The notes under the pieces: generated by a model
What the model saw: the letters and a program-made list of their open reading frames with translations, nothing else
What the model was told of the DNA's origin: nothing
The model's database searches: none
In this document: piece after piece, positions 12,301 to 23,475 of the stretch
Layout: every line of letters starts with the position of its first letter
Position numbering within the stretch: the stretch's first letter is position 1
Origin: Galbula dea
Lineage: Eukaryota > Chordata > Aves > Piciformes > Galbulidae
DNA length: 64,000 nucleotides
NCBI GenBank assembly: GCA_013399015.1
Contig: VWZX01001091.1
Span: 186,001-250,000 of the forward strand
Reading direction: 5' to 3'
Position numbers and translations under genes: made by a program

Positions 12301-14130
12301 TTCATTTAAAGCTTCATTGATTTCACTTCAAGGGTTACACATCTTATAAATACTTGTGGCAAAAATGCATCTATGGTGTATCCCTACTTTATAAATGTAT
12401 TACAGTCTGTAGGAAACCAGCAGATCCACTTATGCATAATGAAGGAAACTACAGTGCTTGTTTCTATGAACTTTGTGTGGCAAATAGTTATGTTCTCTTT
12501 TGCCCTACAGAGGTTTGTAAACAGCTCCATCTTCAGGCATCACTCCCTGTGCTGAAAAAGAAAAAGGCAAAGATTGCATTTACCACAAGCCTTCAAAGAC
12601 CTGTTAGCATTTTACCACTTAGACCAATTTTTATCAGTTAAATCAATGTAATGGTCTCATAGAACCACTTCCCACATACAGGAATCTGAAAGAAAATCAT
12701 TGGGATTGAACCAAGAGTCTCACAAATGAATCCTAGCAGGTCAATGGCAGAGCAGATGTATGACAAGCAAACACTTGCTTATATCTAAATTAGACTGAAA
12801 CTACACTGTAACCACTAGAATCTCTTTCTGTCAGCAGATAGACCCCAAAATGCTCAAGTCAAATCAATTTTTAAAATGTATGTGTGGCTAAACAAAAATG
12901 AATGAAGCAAGAGAGGCAGCACTGAGAGAATGTTAACATACAGGAGATGAAATATCTCCAACTACTGCAGAGGGTGCATCTCCCAAAATCAGCCCTGCAA
13001 AGTGGTCTTTTGACTATCATTCACTGGGAGAATGAAAGATGTCATTTCATATGCTGGCAGGACTGTAAATGAGGTGTTCCTTGGATATTGAGGAGAGTGT
13101 AATTCTGTTGTCCAGTGGGGTTTTGGTTATCCCAGTGGCAGTGCCTGAATAAACCAGTCAAATGGATCTGGGAGTAGACTAATCTTTTTTCCCCTGCAAT
13201 ATGTTTGAAATAATTGATCTTTTAATTTGAAAACTCTTTGGAATATGGTTTGCTCTATGGTCTGTAAGAGGGATCTCTGTTTATGTGACAGAGTATTTGG
13301 TAGTGGATAATAAGATCATTGCTAGAATTATAAACTGAAGTGAATATATGAGTCTGCCAAGTACCAGTATGCTTGGCATTTTAAAATACAGCCTTTTGTC
13401 TTCATGATTACTGTCAGTTAATCCTGCTGACCAGATCACTGTTCTTTGCACATTAAAGAGATGTGATCTGCTCCTGTGTGTGTCTGTAGGTATATAGGAG
13501 AAGTCCTTTTGTAGAAGTTGTCATTTTGTGCACCAGTCAGACACAAGACAGATAAAAATCTCCTCAATCAAGGTATCACTAGTTCTTTGAGAACATACAA
13601 GTAGGTGTCATTTTTTACTGGGCTAAGTTTGAGGCTTTTTCATGTTCAGTTATAAGATTTAGAACCAAAATCTAACAGTAAAGTTTTCCAAATGTTTATT
13701 AATAATGTATTACAACAATACAGCTTCCTGTATTACAATCAGCACAGCAAATACTTACCCAACAATTTATTTAACAAGCAGCTCTGCTAATCTATACACC
13801 TTAAAATTATCCTCATTGAGGAAATTTGAGAGCAATGTGATTTGACTAGAGCTTTTTTACTTAAGGCAAGTTTTGGGTGTCTGTTTCCTGTCCATTTGAC
13901 AATTATCTGTTGAAGAACTTGAGAGTATTTTATGCTTTTCTGAACTGGTTGTAATTCCACTGGATTTACCTGAAGTGGGGTTTTTATTTCAACTCTTCAT
14001 CTTTCTGTGACTGAAGATACACTTATGTTGCAGAAGATACTAGAGGCAGCAAAGAATTAATTAACTGTAGGTTGAAAGGTGGTAGAGTTGTCTTGGGCCC
14101 TTATTCTGAGTCATATGGAGGTAAGGCTGA
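9332..14130. other. Unique AT-rich DNA, no gene recognised
   Basis: About 4.8 kb without a recognised gene or CR1 copy. Open frames reach 119 codons (10,559-10,918 minus), but overlapping frames on the other strand and the lack of motifs argue against coding. A faint ancient-repeat candidate at 11,861-11,913 is annotated separately. Confidence 0.5.
11861..11913. repeat. Possible ancient amniote repeat relic
   Basis: GGGCCCTGATTCTCTCACTA and the following CACTGCTTTACTTCAG resemble old, partly palindromic repeats seen in turtles, crocodilians and birds, which begin GGGCCCTGAT and contain CATTGACTTCAATGG-like cores. The identification rests on a short match by eye and is weak. Confidence 0.25.
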
Positions 14131-14180
14131 AGATGATCCCCAGAGGTCCCTTCCAGCCTCTACCACTCTGTGGGGCTGTG
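14131..14180 (+). mobile_element. CR1 tail, 50 bp
   Basis: Plus-strand remnant of the CR1 3' UTR: AGATGATCCCCAGAGGTCCC, then TTCCAGCCTCTACCACTCTG with a partial tail. Either a very short 5'-truncated insertion or the surviving end of an old one. No coding sequence remains. Confidence 0.8.
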
Positions 14181-14994
14181 AATCCCTGTGGCTGTAAGTT
14201 TATTTGTAGTTGTACCCTTATTTAGTTGAGCAATGGAATAACATGCAGCCCTTGGTGGGAAGAGGAAGAAAAAGAGGAAAAAGCAGGCTTGTATAACTAC
14301 ATTCAGCTCATGCATTTTATCTCCCACTGTATAAAAAAGAATGCTATTTTTTATATCATTATTTTGATATGTTGATAGAAAGAAGCCTGTGTGCAAAAAG
14401 GTAGTGTGGCATCTTAAATTTTATCCAGAAGTTCTATGTAATGGGGTAAACTGAGGTGAAAGCATACCATCATTGCTACAGAAATACTTCAGACAATTAC
14501 ATTCAAGTTCTTTGCTGGCATTTTAAACTGTTTCAGAAAAGTTCAGATCTGACTTAGGGTCTAGTACTTTACCTTTAGATTCCAGTGGAGCTTGATCAAA
14601 TTCTTCAGTAACTGACAGCACAAAAGGCAACACCAAAGATACCTGCATTGCTTCTCTCAAAACAGTAATGCACAAAAAAAGTGCAAATAAAATTTACTTC
14701 ACTTCTTAAAGATTCTAATTTCACCATCTCCCCACATACATAGCCAGTCCTACCCAATGAATGGGACCTTTTCTAACCTGAAAATAGGAGCATGTTTGCA
14801 TAGCTTACTAAACAAATGTGCTGCATTTCACACACACACACCACACCCCAAAGTACCCTATCTACTTTTTGTGCCAAAAGCCAAGGAAACTGAGTGTTTA
14901 TAGGACAGTACTATAGAATGTACAGGATGTGGACCCAACAATCTGTATGCAAATTTAATACATGCCTAGAGATGTTATTCCAAAAACCAGTATG

Positions 14995-15052
14995 GTAAAA
15001 TCCTGGCTCCACTGAAGTCTGGAAATTTCCATTGACTTCAATGATTTCCTTC
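14995..15052. repeat. Possible ancient palindromic repeat relic
   Basis: AAAATCCTGGCTCCACTGAA and TTTCCATTGACTTCAATGAT form a degenerate inverted arrangement like the old amniote repeat whose core is CATTGACTTCAATGG flanked by AATCCTGGC-type arms. Weak evidence, judged by eye. Confidence 0.35.
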
Positions 15053-16436
15053 ATATCATTTTCTTGCTGTATTGCAGAAAAGTTAACCAAAGCCATTTGC
15101 TTTTAGGGTATGAAAGTGTTTCTGTAACTACACCAATGGGATAACTGAGCATTGCTTTGAAAGGTGGGACTGGGTTTGGTTTGTCTGTGTTTTGTTTGTT
15201 TGTATAAAAACCCTTCTACTTCTTTCTCTAGAGGGCTAACAGGACTTTTACCAAAGATGATGGCAAAATTATATTAGATTTTATTTGTACAAATATTGAA
15301 TAAGCATTGGAGTTTATTACAGCTTAGTTAAGTTAAAACATTGTGGTTTAGTTAAGCTACCTCAATAAGAAAACAAAACTGATTTCAGTGGTTAGAAAAG
15401 GATACCAATAGTATACTTTTCTGATTATACATGTAACAGCTGCTCAATTGTTCTTTTGGGGAGTGTCCCCTAGCCTGTCCTTGACTCATCTGACTTTGTT
15501 GGGTGGACAAATAAAAACCATTGTGTTAGGGTTGCTTAAGTGGTTAGTTTATTCTTTGTAGAGCGCTTCAAATATGTATGGCAGATATGTGTTGTAATAT
15601 TATTGTCAAAAATGGGGTGGATTTCCCAGCAAACTGGCTGCCACATACCAGGAATAGTTCTGCAATGCCACATAAATCTGTGGCCTCAAGATCATGGAGG
15701 AAGCTATGAACATTAGCAGAAGCAACAAAGCAATTAATTATGGCTGAAAAAAATGGATTTAGACATAAAGTCAGCTCCTCAAGATGATTATCTAACTCAT
15801 ACACAGTTTCTGTAGTTTTTACATCACTGTGTTGCTGAAATGATTGTCCTAATCACCTATTTCTAAGTGAAAGAAGTTGTGGGTTTGGTGAGTAAAATGC
15901 TTTCTAAAATCATCTGAATATTCTTCCCTATATATGATTTTTTCTAAAAGCCCCCTCTGAGCCCTTCTCAAGAGAGTCTGAAAGAAAATAATCACTGATG
16001 TGGCTTTTGGCTATATCAAACCAGCAGCTGCTAATCCTAAATCAGACTTTTGTAAGTAACTATGGAAAGATTTTTGACCCAAGTTAGCAAAAAGCTTGGA
16101 TTTATTTCAAAATCTTTAATTTAGAATATTCTGACTAAAGAAATTGCTTAGATTAGGGGCTGGGCTGGACACAGCTCTAATTTAGATTGCTTAGAAGGGT
16201 TCAGAGTTCCTGAGGACCTGAAGTGTTTGCTAGGAGATGTATTTAATTCCATAGTTTTTCAGATCCCCTTTTTGTAGCCTGCTGGTTTGCCTGCTTGCTT
16301 TTCTCCTCATTAATAAAGTAAGAAGTAGAAACTCCCTCAGACACTCTCTCCATAGGCTTGCACAGTTGACACTATTCCTTGATAAATCGTCTGCCTCTGC
16401 AAGCTTTCCTTCTGGTTCCCTGAAAGGGGTTTTCCA

Positions 16437-16753
16437 GCCTGTCTGGTGGCACATGTGATGTGTTGCCAAGCAATAATGGAAATGAGCCCATCAACTCATG
16501 GTTCCTTTCCCAGGATAATCTGCTGCCCCATCTGCACATTTGCAGCAAACTTCTGCTGCTGCAACATCTGCCCAATGGTTCTGACAGGATCCATTCAATA
16601 TGTGCTAGAGGAGCCATAACCACCGCTGTGCCCAGGCCCGATACCAATCAGGCCTCAGCAGACATGCCAGAGCAGCCTCTCCAGGGGATTGAATTGGAGC
16701 CAGATTCACCAGAGTCAGTTAAGTACACATTCCTTTGGTACATGTGTGGCTAA
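16437..16753 (+). other. GC-richer, stop-poor patch; exon status unresolved
   Basis: An acceptor-like TTTTCCAG ends at about 16,437. Two plus frames and one minus frame stay open for 60-100 codons across the patch, and a weak donor-like GTTAAG follows near 16,718. Simultaneous openness in several frames is better explained by base composition than by coding. I recognise no protein family. It could be a non-coding transcript exon, a conserved non-coding element or nothing. Confidence 0.2.
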
Positions 16754-17405
16754 TCTACTTTTAATTGAGCTCCATTGTTTTCATATATTTAGTAAACAAA
16801 CGTGCATAGGTACAAAAGCTGCCTCTTGTTGACAACACAAACAGTATGCAGCTTGCTAGAGCTTTGGGCAGGCACCCTTGGCAGTTGTTGGGGTAGAGTG
16901 TATTTAATGCACAGGCATATTTCTTTGTGCTTTTTGCCTTTTTGTGTGTGTGTTTTATCATTTCCTGGATTTTGGTGTCCCACTGGCCTATTCTGTGTGA
17001 TTATCACAGCTGAGGGTAAGTGCAAGCACAAGGGCTTGCTCCATGCAGAGACATCTGTGTGCCAGCATTGTTCAAGGGGATGAACTGGGTTTTGTTTTGG
17101 TGTGATATCCCTTTTTTTATTAATATTAAACCTTTCTAGACTGGGCTAAAAAGGCAGGGTTCTGCCACTGTGCTGAGCCTTTTGTCACCTTACTGGGAAC
17201 AGAGGCATGTCATTCACTTTTGACCTGGCTTTAAAAGAACAAGTATGCTATATTTTACTTTCCTTATTGTTGTTCAGCATATGGTATGTAGAGGAAGCTT
17301 AGCATTCTTTCTGTGGTGTATTAAATAATGATTGGTTGCCAAAAGAACAAAGCAAGATTCAGTCATTTACTATTTTGGTTGGTTGTTTTGGGGGGTTTTT
17401 GAGGG

Positions 17406-17437
17406 TTTGTTTGTTTGTTTGTTTGTTTGGGGGGGGA
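17406..17437. repeat. (GTTT)n microsatellite with G runs
   Basis: Six or so GTTT units followed by a run of seven to eight G. A further G6 run lies just upstream (17,389-17,396) and another GGG follows at 17,440. The G runs could in principle support a long-loop quadruplex, but this was not tested. Confidence 0.85.
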
Positions 17438-18722
17438 AAGGGAGATTGTGATGGTTTTAATTTACTTCATGTTGCCTGTAAGGTGCTCTGGGAAGAAATG
17501 TCTGCATCTGGGCCCGTACCTTGTTCCTGTTGCTAAGGGATGAAACCTGTTTGGGGCAGCTGCTGGGTAAGCATTTTGTTTGGATTCATCAAATCTCCTG
17601 TGGAAGCACAGGGGAGCTGCCCAAGAGCCACCTCCCTTCCTACCAAACCTGACCCTGTTCCCACTGTGTCACTGCAGGGAGGACAGGGTGGATTGCTGCT
17701 GAAGATAGTGGTCTTCTCACTCCTTCCCTTGAGAGCACTGCAAAAAGTTTCTCCTGGCTGGGTAATATTTGCAAGTACACATTTCTAGATGGCAGCTCCT
17801 CTCCTGGCAGGTGGTTGTGTATCTGTTATCAGCCTCATGGTGCTTAGTTTATCCCAGTAGCACACTCCCAACTGGGGATCCCACTGCAAGACAGCTCTCA
17901 GCTTATCCTCGTTGCAGTGGGGGTTGCTGCATGCGTTCATCAGGATGCTGTCCTTCAACTTAGCAAAGTCTCAAAGTGACATCTAGTGGAATACCTAGTC
18001 TCTGTGGGGAAATTTAATTAAACCACAGTCCCTTTATACCAGCACAAATATTGTGAAGGAAAACAACTCAACTCCTTTGACATTTTTGCAAATAGGTTCA
18101 GTGGAAACTGCTGTGTTTACTTTAACTGACATTTGTTTTTTCAGTCAATTATCCCTCAGTCTTTTTTTCTTCCATAATTTATTACATGCAGCTCAGCCGT
18201 AATAATAAATACAAAGTTGTTTCCTCTTTCTGTTGTTGTCTTGCCTCCTGTGCTATGAACAAATGAAATAAAAATGAGTCCCCCTAATCTCTCTTGCTTT
18301 CCCATCTCTGTGGTAGCCTCTAACTGTTTACTGTGGACCTCAGCAGTCTCATGTGGAGCAGAGTTTAATACCAAATGTGAACAGAAGATTAGTCTCCAAC
18401 TCTAAGGTTTTTTCCTCGTGCTTGGGTCTTGTTCCAAACAGCACTAAAGACACTAAGAGGGTTTGGGGTTTTCTCCCATTTCAGTGGTCTTTGGAGCTAG
18501 CCCTTTAACCATGACACTTAAACACAGCTTTCAGCCAGATGACATCCTTCTTTCTTAGTTGTTCTTTCTGAAGTAAAAGACAAGCACTTCACCTTGATGC
18601 ATTTCCTCACTCCTCACTTTTAAATGTGTTCAGGAATTTCAGGAAACCTTTAGAACTCTCCAAAGAAAATCTACCCCAAAACACAATCTGCAAAAGGAGG
18701 GCCCTTATAAAAGGAGGTAGAT

Positions 18723-18768
18723 TGGGGCCTGACTTCTGCAAGTGTTTCCATTGACTTCAGTGCTTGGG
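18723..18768. repeat. Possible ancient amniote repeat relic
   Basis: GGGGCCTGACTTCTGCAAGT followed by TTTCCATTGACTTCAGTG shares the CATTGACTTCA core with the candidate at 14,995. Short and degenerate; the assignment is tentative. Confidence 0.35.
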
Positions 18769-20312
18769 CTGTAGCCAAAGCTGCAATGACAAATTATTTT
18801 TCTAGCTCTTCAATCAAAAGCTGCTGGAGTAGAGGAGAAACATGATTTTTTTTCCCCTCTCTTGTTGTTCAAGAATGAAAATAATATGTTTGCAAGGGCA
18901 GAACATGTTCATCACAACTCCTAGGCATGCAGCAGCTGTGCTTTAAGTGATTTAAGAAAAAGCAGTGGAACAACAGAGCATACTATGCACTCATTTAATC
19001 CATCAGGTACTGTCATGCTGCTGCTTTTCTTCATGCACAAAAATAATTTGATCTTAAATGAAAAACTTTCATCAAAGCAAACCAAATACTTTACAACAAA
19101 AAATCTTCAGCTGGTCAGTTTGTCTGAAAATATTTCCATTTTCTGAGCAGTAATTTGTCATGAAATCCTACCAGTTGGAGGCTATTCTTCTTCCTTTTTT
19201 CTTCATGAACAACAAAAGGAGCACCTCAAGAGCTACATGAAGCTTTATACTCCATCTGGAAAGCTCATCAGGCATGCACAGAAATGAAGCTATTTAAAGT
19301 GAGAGTAAATAGAGATGTGAACATTTGGAATTTGGAAAGCTGAATCCACTGGAAAGCAGCTATTTTTCAAAGTCCTTTTCAATATGGCCTTTGCCAATAA
19401 TACACTGAATCTGTAACATATCCAATGAGTCTATCAAAATCCTTTATGGCCAATCTCCCAAATTATCAGGGAAACAAGAGGATAAGTAAAGGAGGAGGAA
19501 GGAAAAGAGATAGGAAATCAATATAAACAATCAGCATTTTTATAAGGATATAACTGCTAACTTTTCAATTCCTTGTGCTTAGAAGTTCACATGCATCTAG
19601 CTCAGAAATGCTTTCTTGCCATAAAATACTTTGCACAGAAATATTTAGAAAAGCAAGTATGAAGAGGGTTTTCCTTTCATTAGCTTGACATCATAAAGTT
19701 TGGAGAACTGTTAAGTCCACAGATCTGTTCAGTAGGATATGCTGGCAAGTGCCTTTCAGATGACAATTGCCCTGATGGGCCACAGATTTACTTCAATTTT
19801 TTTAAGCTCCACAGGTGTCAATGGAAGGGGCTTGGTATGGCTCTTAGAGGAGCTGAAAGAAGGCAAAATAAATTAAAACAAAGGAAAATCAAAACTAAAC
19901 CTCACAATGCATTGTGGATTCACTGCACTGCCTTTCCTATGAACCTGTTTTCCTGATCTGATACAAAACCTATTTTGTACTGGATATGGATGAAGAGCTT
20001 AACTCCTCTTGCTGTTGACTGAGTCTGATGGGACTTCAAAGAAATCATCTGACTTACAATAATGTTAAAGCAAAGCAAAAGACTAATTGGGGCTTGTATA
20101 TTTAAGTATGCCACACAGAATACATGCAGTCATGCCTTTGCTAATGTAAATTCCACAAACAATTTCTTAACTGGAGAGGTAGGCAAATAGAAAGAGTGCA
20201 AGACAACACACTGCTGAAAGCCTGAGGAGATACTTCTTCTCAGAGGAAAGAAGGGAGCAGCCCAAAGGCTAAGGCTGTCATCCAGGGTAAAATGCTGAGG
20301 TAGAGCAGTCAA

Positions 20313-20356
20313 AGAATCATAGAATCACAGAATGTTAGGGGTTGGAAGAGATCTAT
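20313..20356 (-). mobile_element. CR1 tail, about 44 bp
   Basis: Plus-strand AGAATCATAGAATCACAGAA, then TGTTAGGGGTTGGAAGAGAT: the antisense of the CR1 terminal octamer repeat and adjoining UTR. Nothing further upstream of the element remains, so this is an extreme 5' truncation. Confidence 0.85.
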
Positions 20357-20408
20357 AATCTGCATTACAATGTTTCATTGGGCAGTTAAACACTTCACTT
20401 CTCAAATA

Positions 20409-20505
20409 AGCTTCTCTATTTCTTTCTTTCTTTCTCTTTCTTCCTCCTTTTTCTTTCTTTTTTTTTCTTCCTTCCTTCCTTCCTTCCTTTTTTCCTCCAC
20501 TTTGA
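20409..20505. repeat. Pyrimidine tract (CTTT/CCTT)n
   Basis: About 95 bp almost wholly of C and T, with CTTT repeats passing into CCTT repeats. Such homopurine-homopyrimidine tracts can adopt triplex DNA and are unstable in length. A minus-strand frame through it (lysine/glutamate/arginine rich) is an artefact of the repeat. Confidence 0.9.
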
Positions 20506-21752
20506 TTTGGAAAAAAGTGGGTCAGCTTTTTAAAGGTTGATTTCATTGGAAATTGAGCATTTGAACAGCTTTAAAAATCTGACCCAGAAAGATCACCTCC
20601 AGTGACACTGTAAGCACACCAAAATAGCTGAGTTATCCTCTTGCAGCTTGTGTGAAAGAATGAGTTCAAGCCTTCAGATTGAATTGCTAATTCTATATCA
20701 AAACTTGTAAAATGATATCACCTTCTTTATGAGATACTATTTGATAAGGATCATTTTATTAGTTTTAAGTTTAAAGTAATTTGCTTAAATCTATTCATTG
20801 AGATAGGATTTTTAAATTGCCATTCCACATTGCAGGTGGAATTTTTATGTTTTATAGAAATAAAGGAATAAATGGTCATCACTTCAAACAGGGACATTTG
20901 CCCTAGAATAAGGGCCAGATCCTGCCTGTTCAGCCCCAGCTAGAGACTCATAACAACATTCTGATCATGATTCTGGTCCTGGTTTGAAAAAAAACCCAAC
21001 AAAACACAAAATGACCTCACAAGAGAGAGCTACACCTGTGCTTGTCAATAAGAAGTTTCTTTAGAGAAGTTAGACAGGCATCTGACACAGACACTACTGC
21101 ATATAATTTCTAATTTCCTGAGAGCCAGTTTACTTTTGACCACCAGCAGGGTTTCTTTGTTTTTCATTAGCACGTGGCTAAAGCTCTCTGTATAACCACA
21201 TCCAGATTGCTAGAGAAAAAATAGAGTCTGGAGGCACATATGTAATCTGGAGACCAGGGCTATAACGAGGGGAGGGAGCAATGTATCAACCTGGGCATGT
21301 ATGAGTGTCTTTGTTACCCCTGCCACCGCCATGGCTCAGCCTATCTTGTGCTGCTGTTTTTGGCAGATGCATGTGCAAGTCTGCCTCTCAGTGGAGCTTC
21401 CAGAGGCTACTGCCTTTGCAGATTTCAAGCCCTTTCATCTTTTCAGAGTTGGGGGTTTTTTTGAGTCACTATTGAACATTTAACTGAATTCTAACTAATT
21501 TAATAAAACTAACACAGATCCTTACAGGCTGTGAAATGTGATGCCTCACAACAAAATTCCCCCCACTTTTCACATCCTGTTCCAATCACAAACTATGCTT
21601 ATCATACACTGTAACAATTTTTAGTGAGGATCATCAGATTTTCTGACACGGTTCTGTACCATAAAAGCTATATAATAAGGCAGGCCAGGCTGCAGATAGT
21701 AACCAATCTTCTGTCACTGCATGTACAGCCACAAAAACACAAACTCCTACAG
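20506..21752. other. Unique DNA, no gene recognised
   Basis: No transposon or exon is recognised. AAGGGCCAGATCCTGC at about 20,911 recalls the ancient repeat cores seen at 15.0 and 18.7 kb but is too short to call. Confidence 0.5.
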
Positions 21753-21962
21753 GACACACGTAGAAATGTTTTCCCAGTTGAGGTGCCAGAGCCCTGGCAC
21801 AGGCTGCCCAGAGAGGTTGGGGAGTCTCCTCTGAAGGTATTCATAACCCGTCTGGATGTGCTTCTGTGTGACCTGGTCTAGGGAATCCTGCTGTGGCAGT
21901 GGGATTGGACTAGATGATCTTTTGAGGTCCCTTCCAACCCCTAACTTTCTGTGATTCTGTGA
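21753..21962 (+). mobile_element. CR1 3' fragment, young type
   Basis: Plus-strand copy of the same CR1 type as those at 57.3 and 61.0 kb. It starts at ACACACGTAGAAATG and runs through the PVEVPEPWHRLPREV segment, the LDVLLCDLV stop, and the 3' UTR (GGGAATCCTGCTGTGGCAG, TGATCTTTTGAGGTCC) to a two-unit tail (TTCTGTGATTCTGTGA). Relative to those copies six bases are missing just after the PREV codons, where SPSLEV is shortened, keeping the frame. Only the last ~45 codons of ORF2 are present. Confidence 0.95.
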
Positions 21963-23380
21963 CTATGAAACTAATGTGGTGCAAACACAAATCAGAACAA
22001 AACTGCTTCTGGTGATCTGAGGCTCTGTAAACTCACTGCCTGCTTTACCATGATGCACCAGTAAGGCTGTTGCTGCTGTGAGATACACTGTGTGCTTTTA
22101 GGGTTCTGCCCACTTTTCTTTTTACTCCCTGCTCTCCCATGCATTTCAGTGGCAGTTTTAGCTACAGATGCCTCTTGACAGATCATACCACACCTCGTCC
22201 TTACCGTGGTGTAAAGTTGAGGCTCAGGGCACCCCCTCGGAAGAGGGAAGCAATTATTCTCCCTATGCATAGACACTTCCTCCTTCTCTTCCACCCCTTA
22301 GAAGCACAGGAAGTTCATCCTCAAACCATATGGTACCTAGAGATATGCTGTGAGTCTTGGGGGAACGCCAGGGCCCAGCAGTACCCTCAGGGGCCAGGGG
22401 GCCCTTCCCCTCACCTCCTTTCCCCAACTTTCCGTGGCACGGCTTCCTTCACGAGTTTCCTTATCACACCTCTGCCAGTGCGTCTCCTTCCTGGCCTGCA
22501 ACACCTGTGCTGCATTACAGTGCAGAAAACAATACCCACATGGAGACAGGCAAACTGTATTTCATTTGTCAGCCTCGCTCAACTCCAGAAAAGCCACTGG
22601 AATTAATCCACTCTGCAGCCTTTGATAGTCTGTTGCCGAGAGACTGGGTGGAGGTACTGGGGGCACTCCAGGAAGGGTTACCTCAAGGCCTTTATATCAA
22701 GGCTTGAGCACACCAGGTTATGTTTGAACTGAGCAGCAGTAATTGTTTCATGACTGTGATGTGCTGTTTCTCTCTCAGCTCTCCATTGGCACTGATGTGA
22801 TCAAAGTCACTTGATTTGGAATTGGCGGGCACACAATGGTTTTTCTGCTCTGGCATTTGTGGTCCACTTTGTTAGCAGGACCTGCTTATAATTGAAAATA
22901 TATGATTTCCTTCAAAGTGGCATAGTTTTGAAAAATAGCATGTGATGCACTAATAAATTATTCAGTCTTCTGAACAGGCTACATGAAAAGCACATTTTTC
23001 CATCTGCTTCTGGCTAGGCATTTGCAACTGTTTCTCTTGGATCTATACCGCAGCACACTTAGCCATGGTTTTGTGACCTCCAGAAAGGATTAATGCAATA
23101 TGTTGTGCATGGAGCTGCTAGTGAAGGTCACTTGGAAATGCAGGCTAGTGCGACATGTGGCTGCCCACCTGCTCGGTGCCGTTCGCTGCAGGGAGTGTGC
23201 TAGTCTGTGTCTCCAAACACTAGTGAGCTCATGCCCTGCAAATAACAGGCAGAAGTCCCAGTTTCCTTCTAGCCTTACTTCAGTGAAATGCTACAGTGCG
23301 CAGTGCTGCTGGGTCTGTGGGGTTATTTCTCACAGGGCCAGCAACAGAAGACTATCTACAGCTATTGCAGTGTCACTTAT
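21963..23380. other. GC-richer unique region with retained CpGs
   Basis: Between two CR1-related elements the sequence is richer in GC than its surroundings. I count ten CpGs between 22,190 and 22,640 and five more between 23,145 and 23,305. Three plus-strand frames (22,139-22,707) and a minus frame (21,992-22,294) are long at once, which is compositional. No protein family is recognised in any of them. CpG retention may point to a regulatory element, or to an exon of a gene I cannot identify. Confidence 0.35.
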
Positions 23381-23475
23381 CACAGTAAGTTAGGAGTTGG
23401 AAGGGACCTTGAATGATCATCTAGTCCAACCCCCCTGCCACAGCAGGATTCTCTAAGACTAGATCACAACAAAGC

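Larger units (their letters stand above)
14181..20312. other. Unique DNA, no gene recognised
   Basis: Six kilobases without CR1. They contain a short (CA)n run at 14,829-14,845, two faint ancient-repeat cores (14,995 and 18,723), a GC-richer patch at 16,437-16,753, and a (GTTT)n tract at 17,406. No exon set, RNA gene or promoter could be supported. Short frames in the 17.3-18.0 kb region reflect higher GC rather than coding. Confidence 0.5.

Noticed and set aside
20325..20546. Lysine/arginine-rich minus frame
   Set aside because: It is the translation of the pyrimidine microsatellite at 20,409-20,505.
22139..22606. 155-codon plus frame with proline- and leucine-rich translation
   Set aside because: Other plus frames and part of the minus strand are open over the same DNA, so the lack of stops is compositional. 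No domain or splice structure was recognised.
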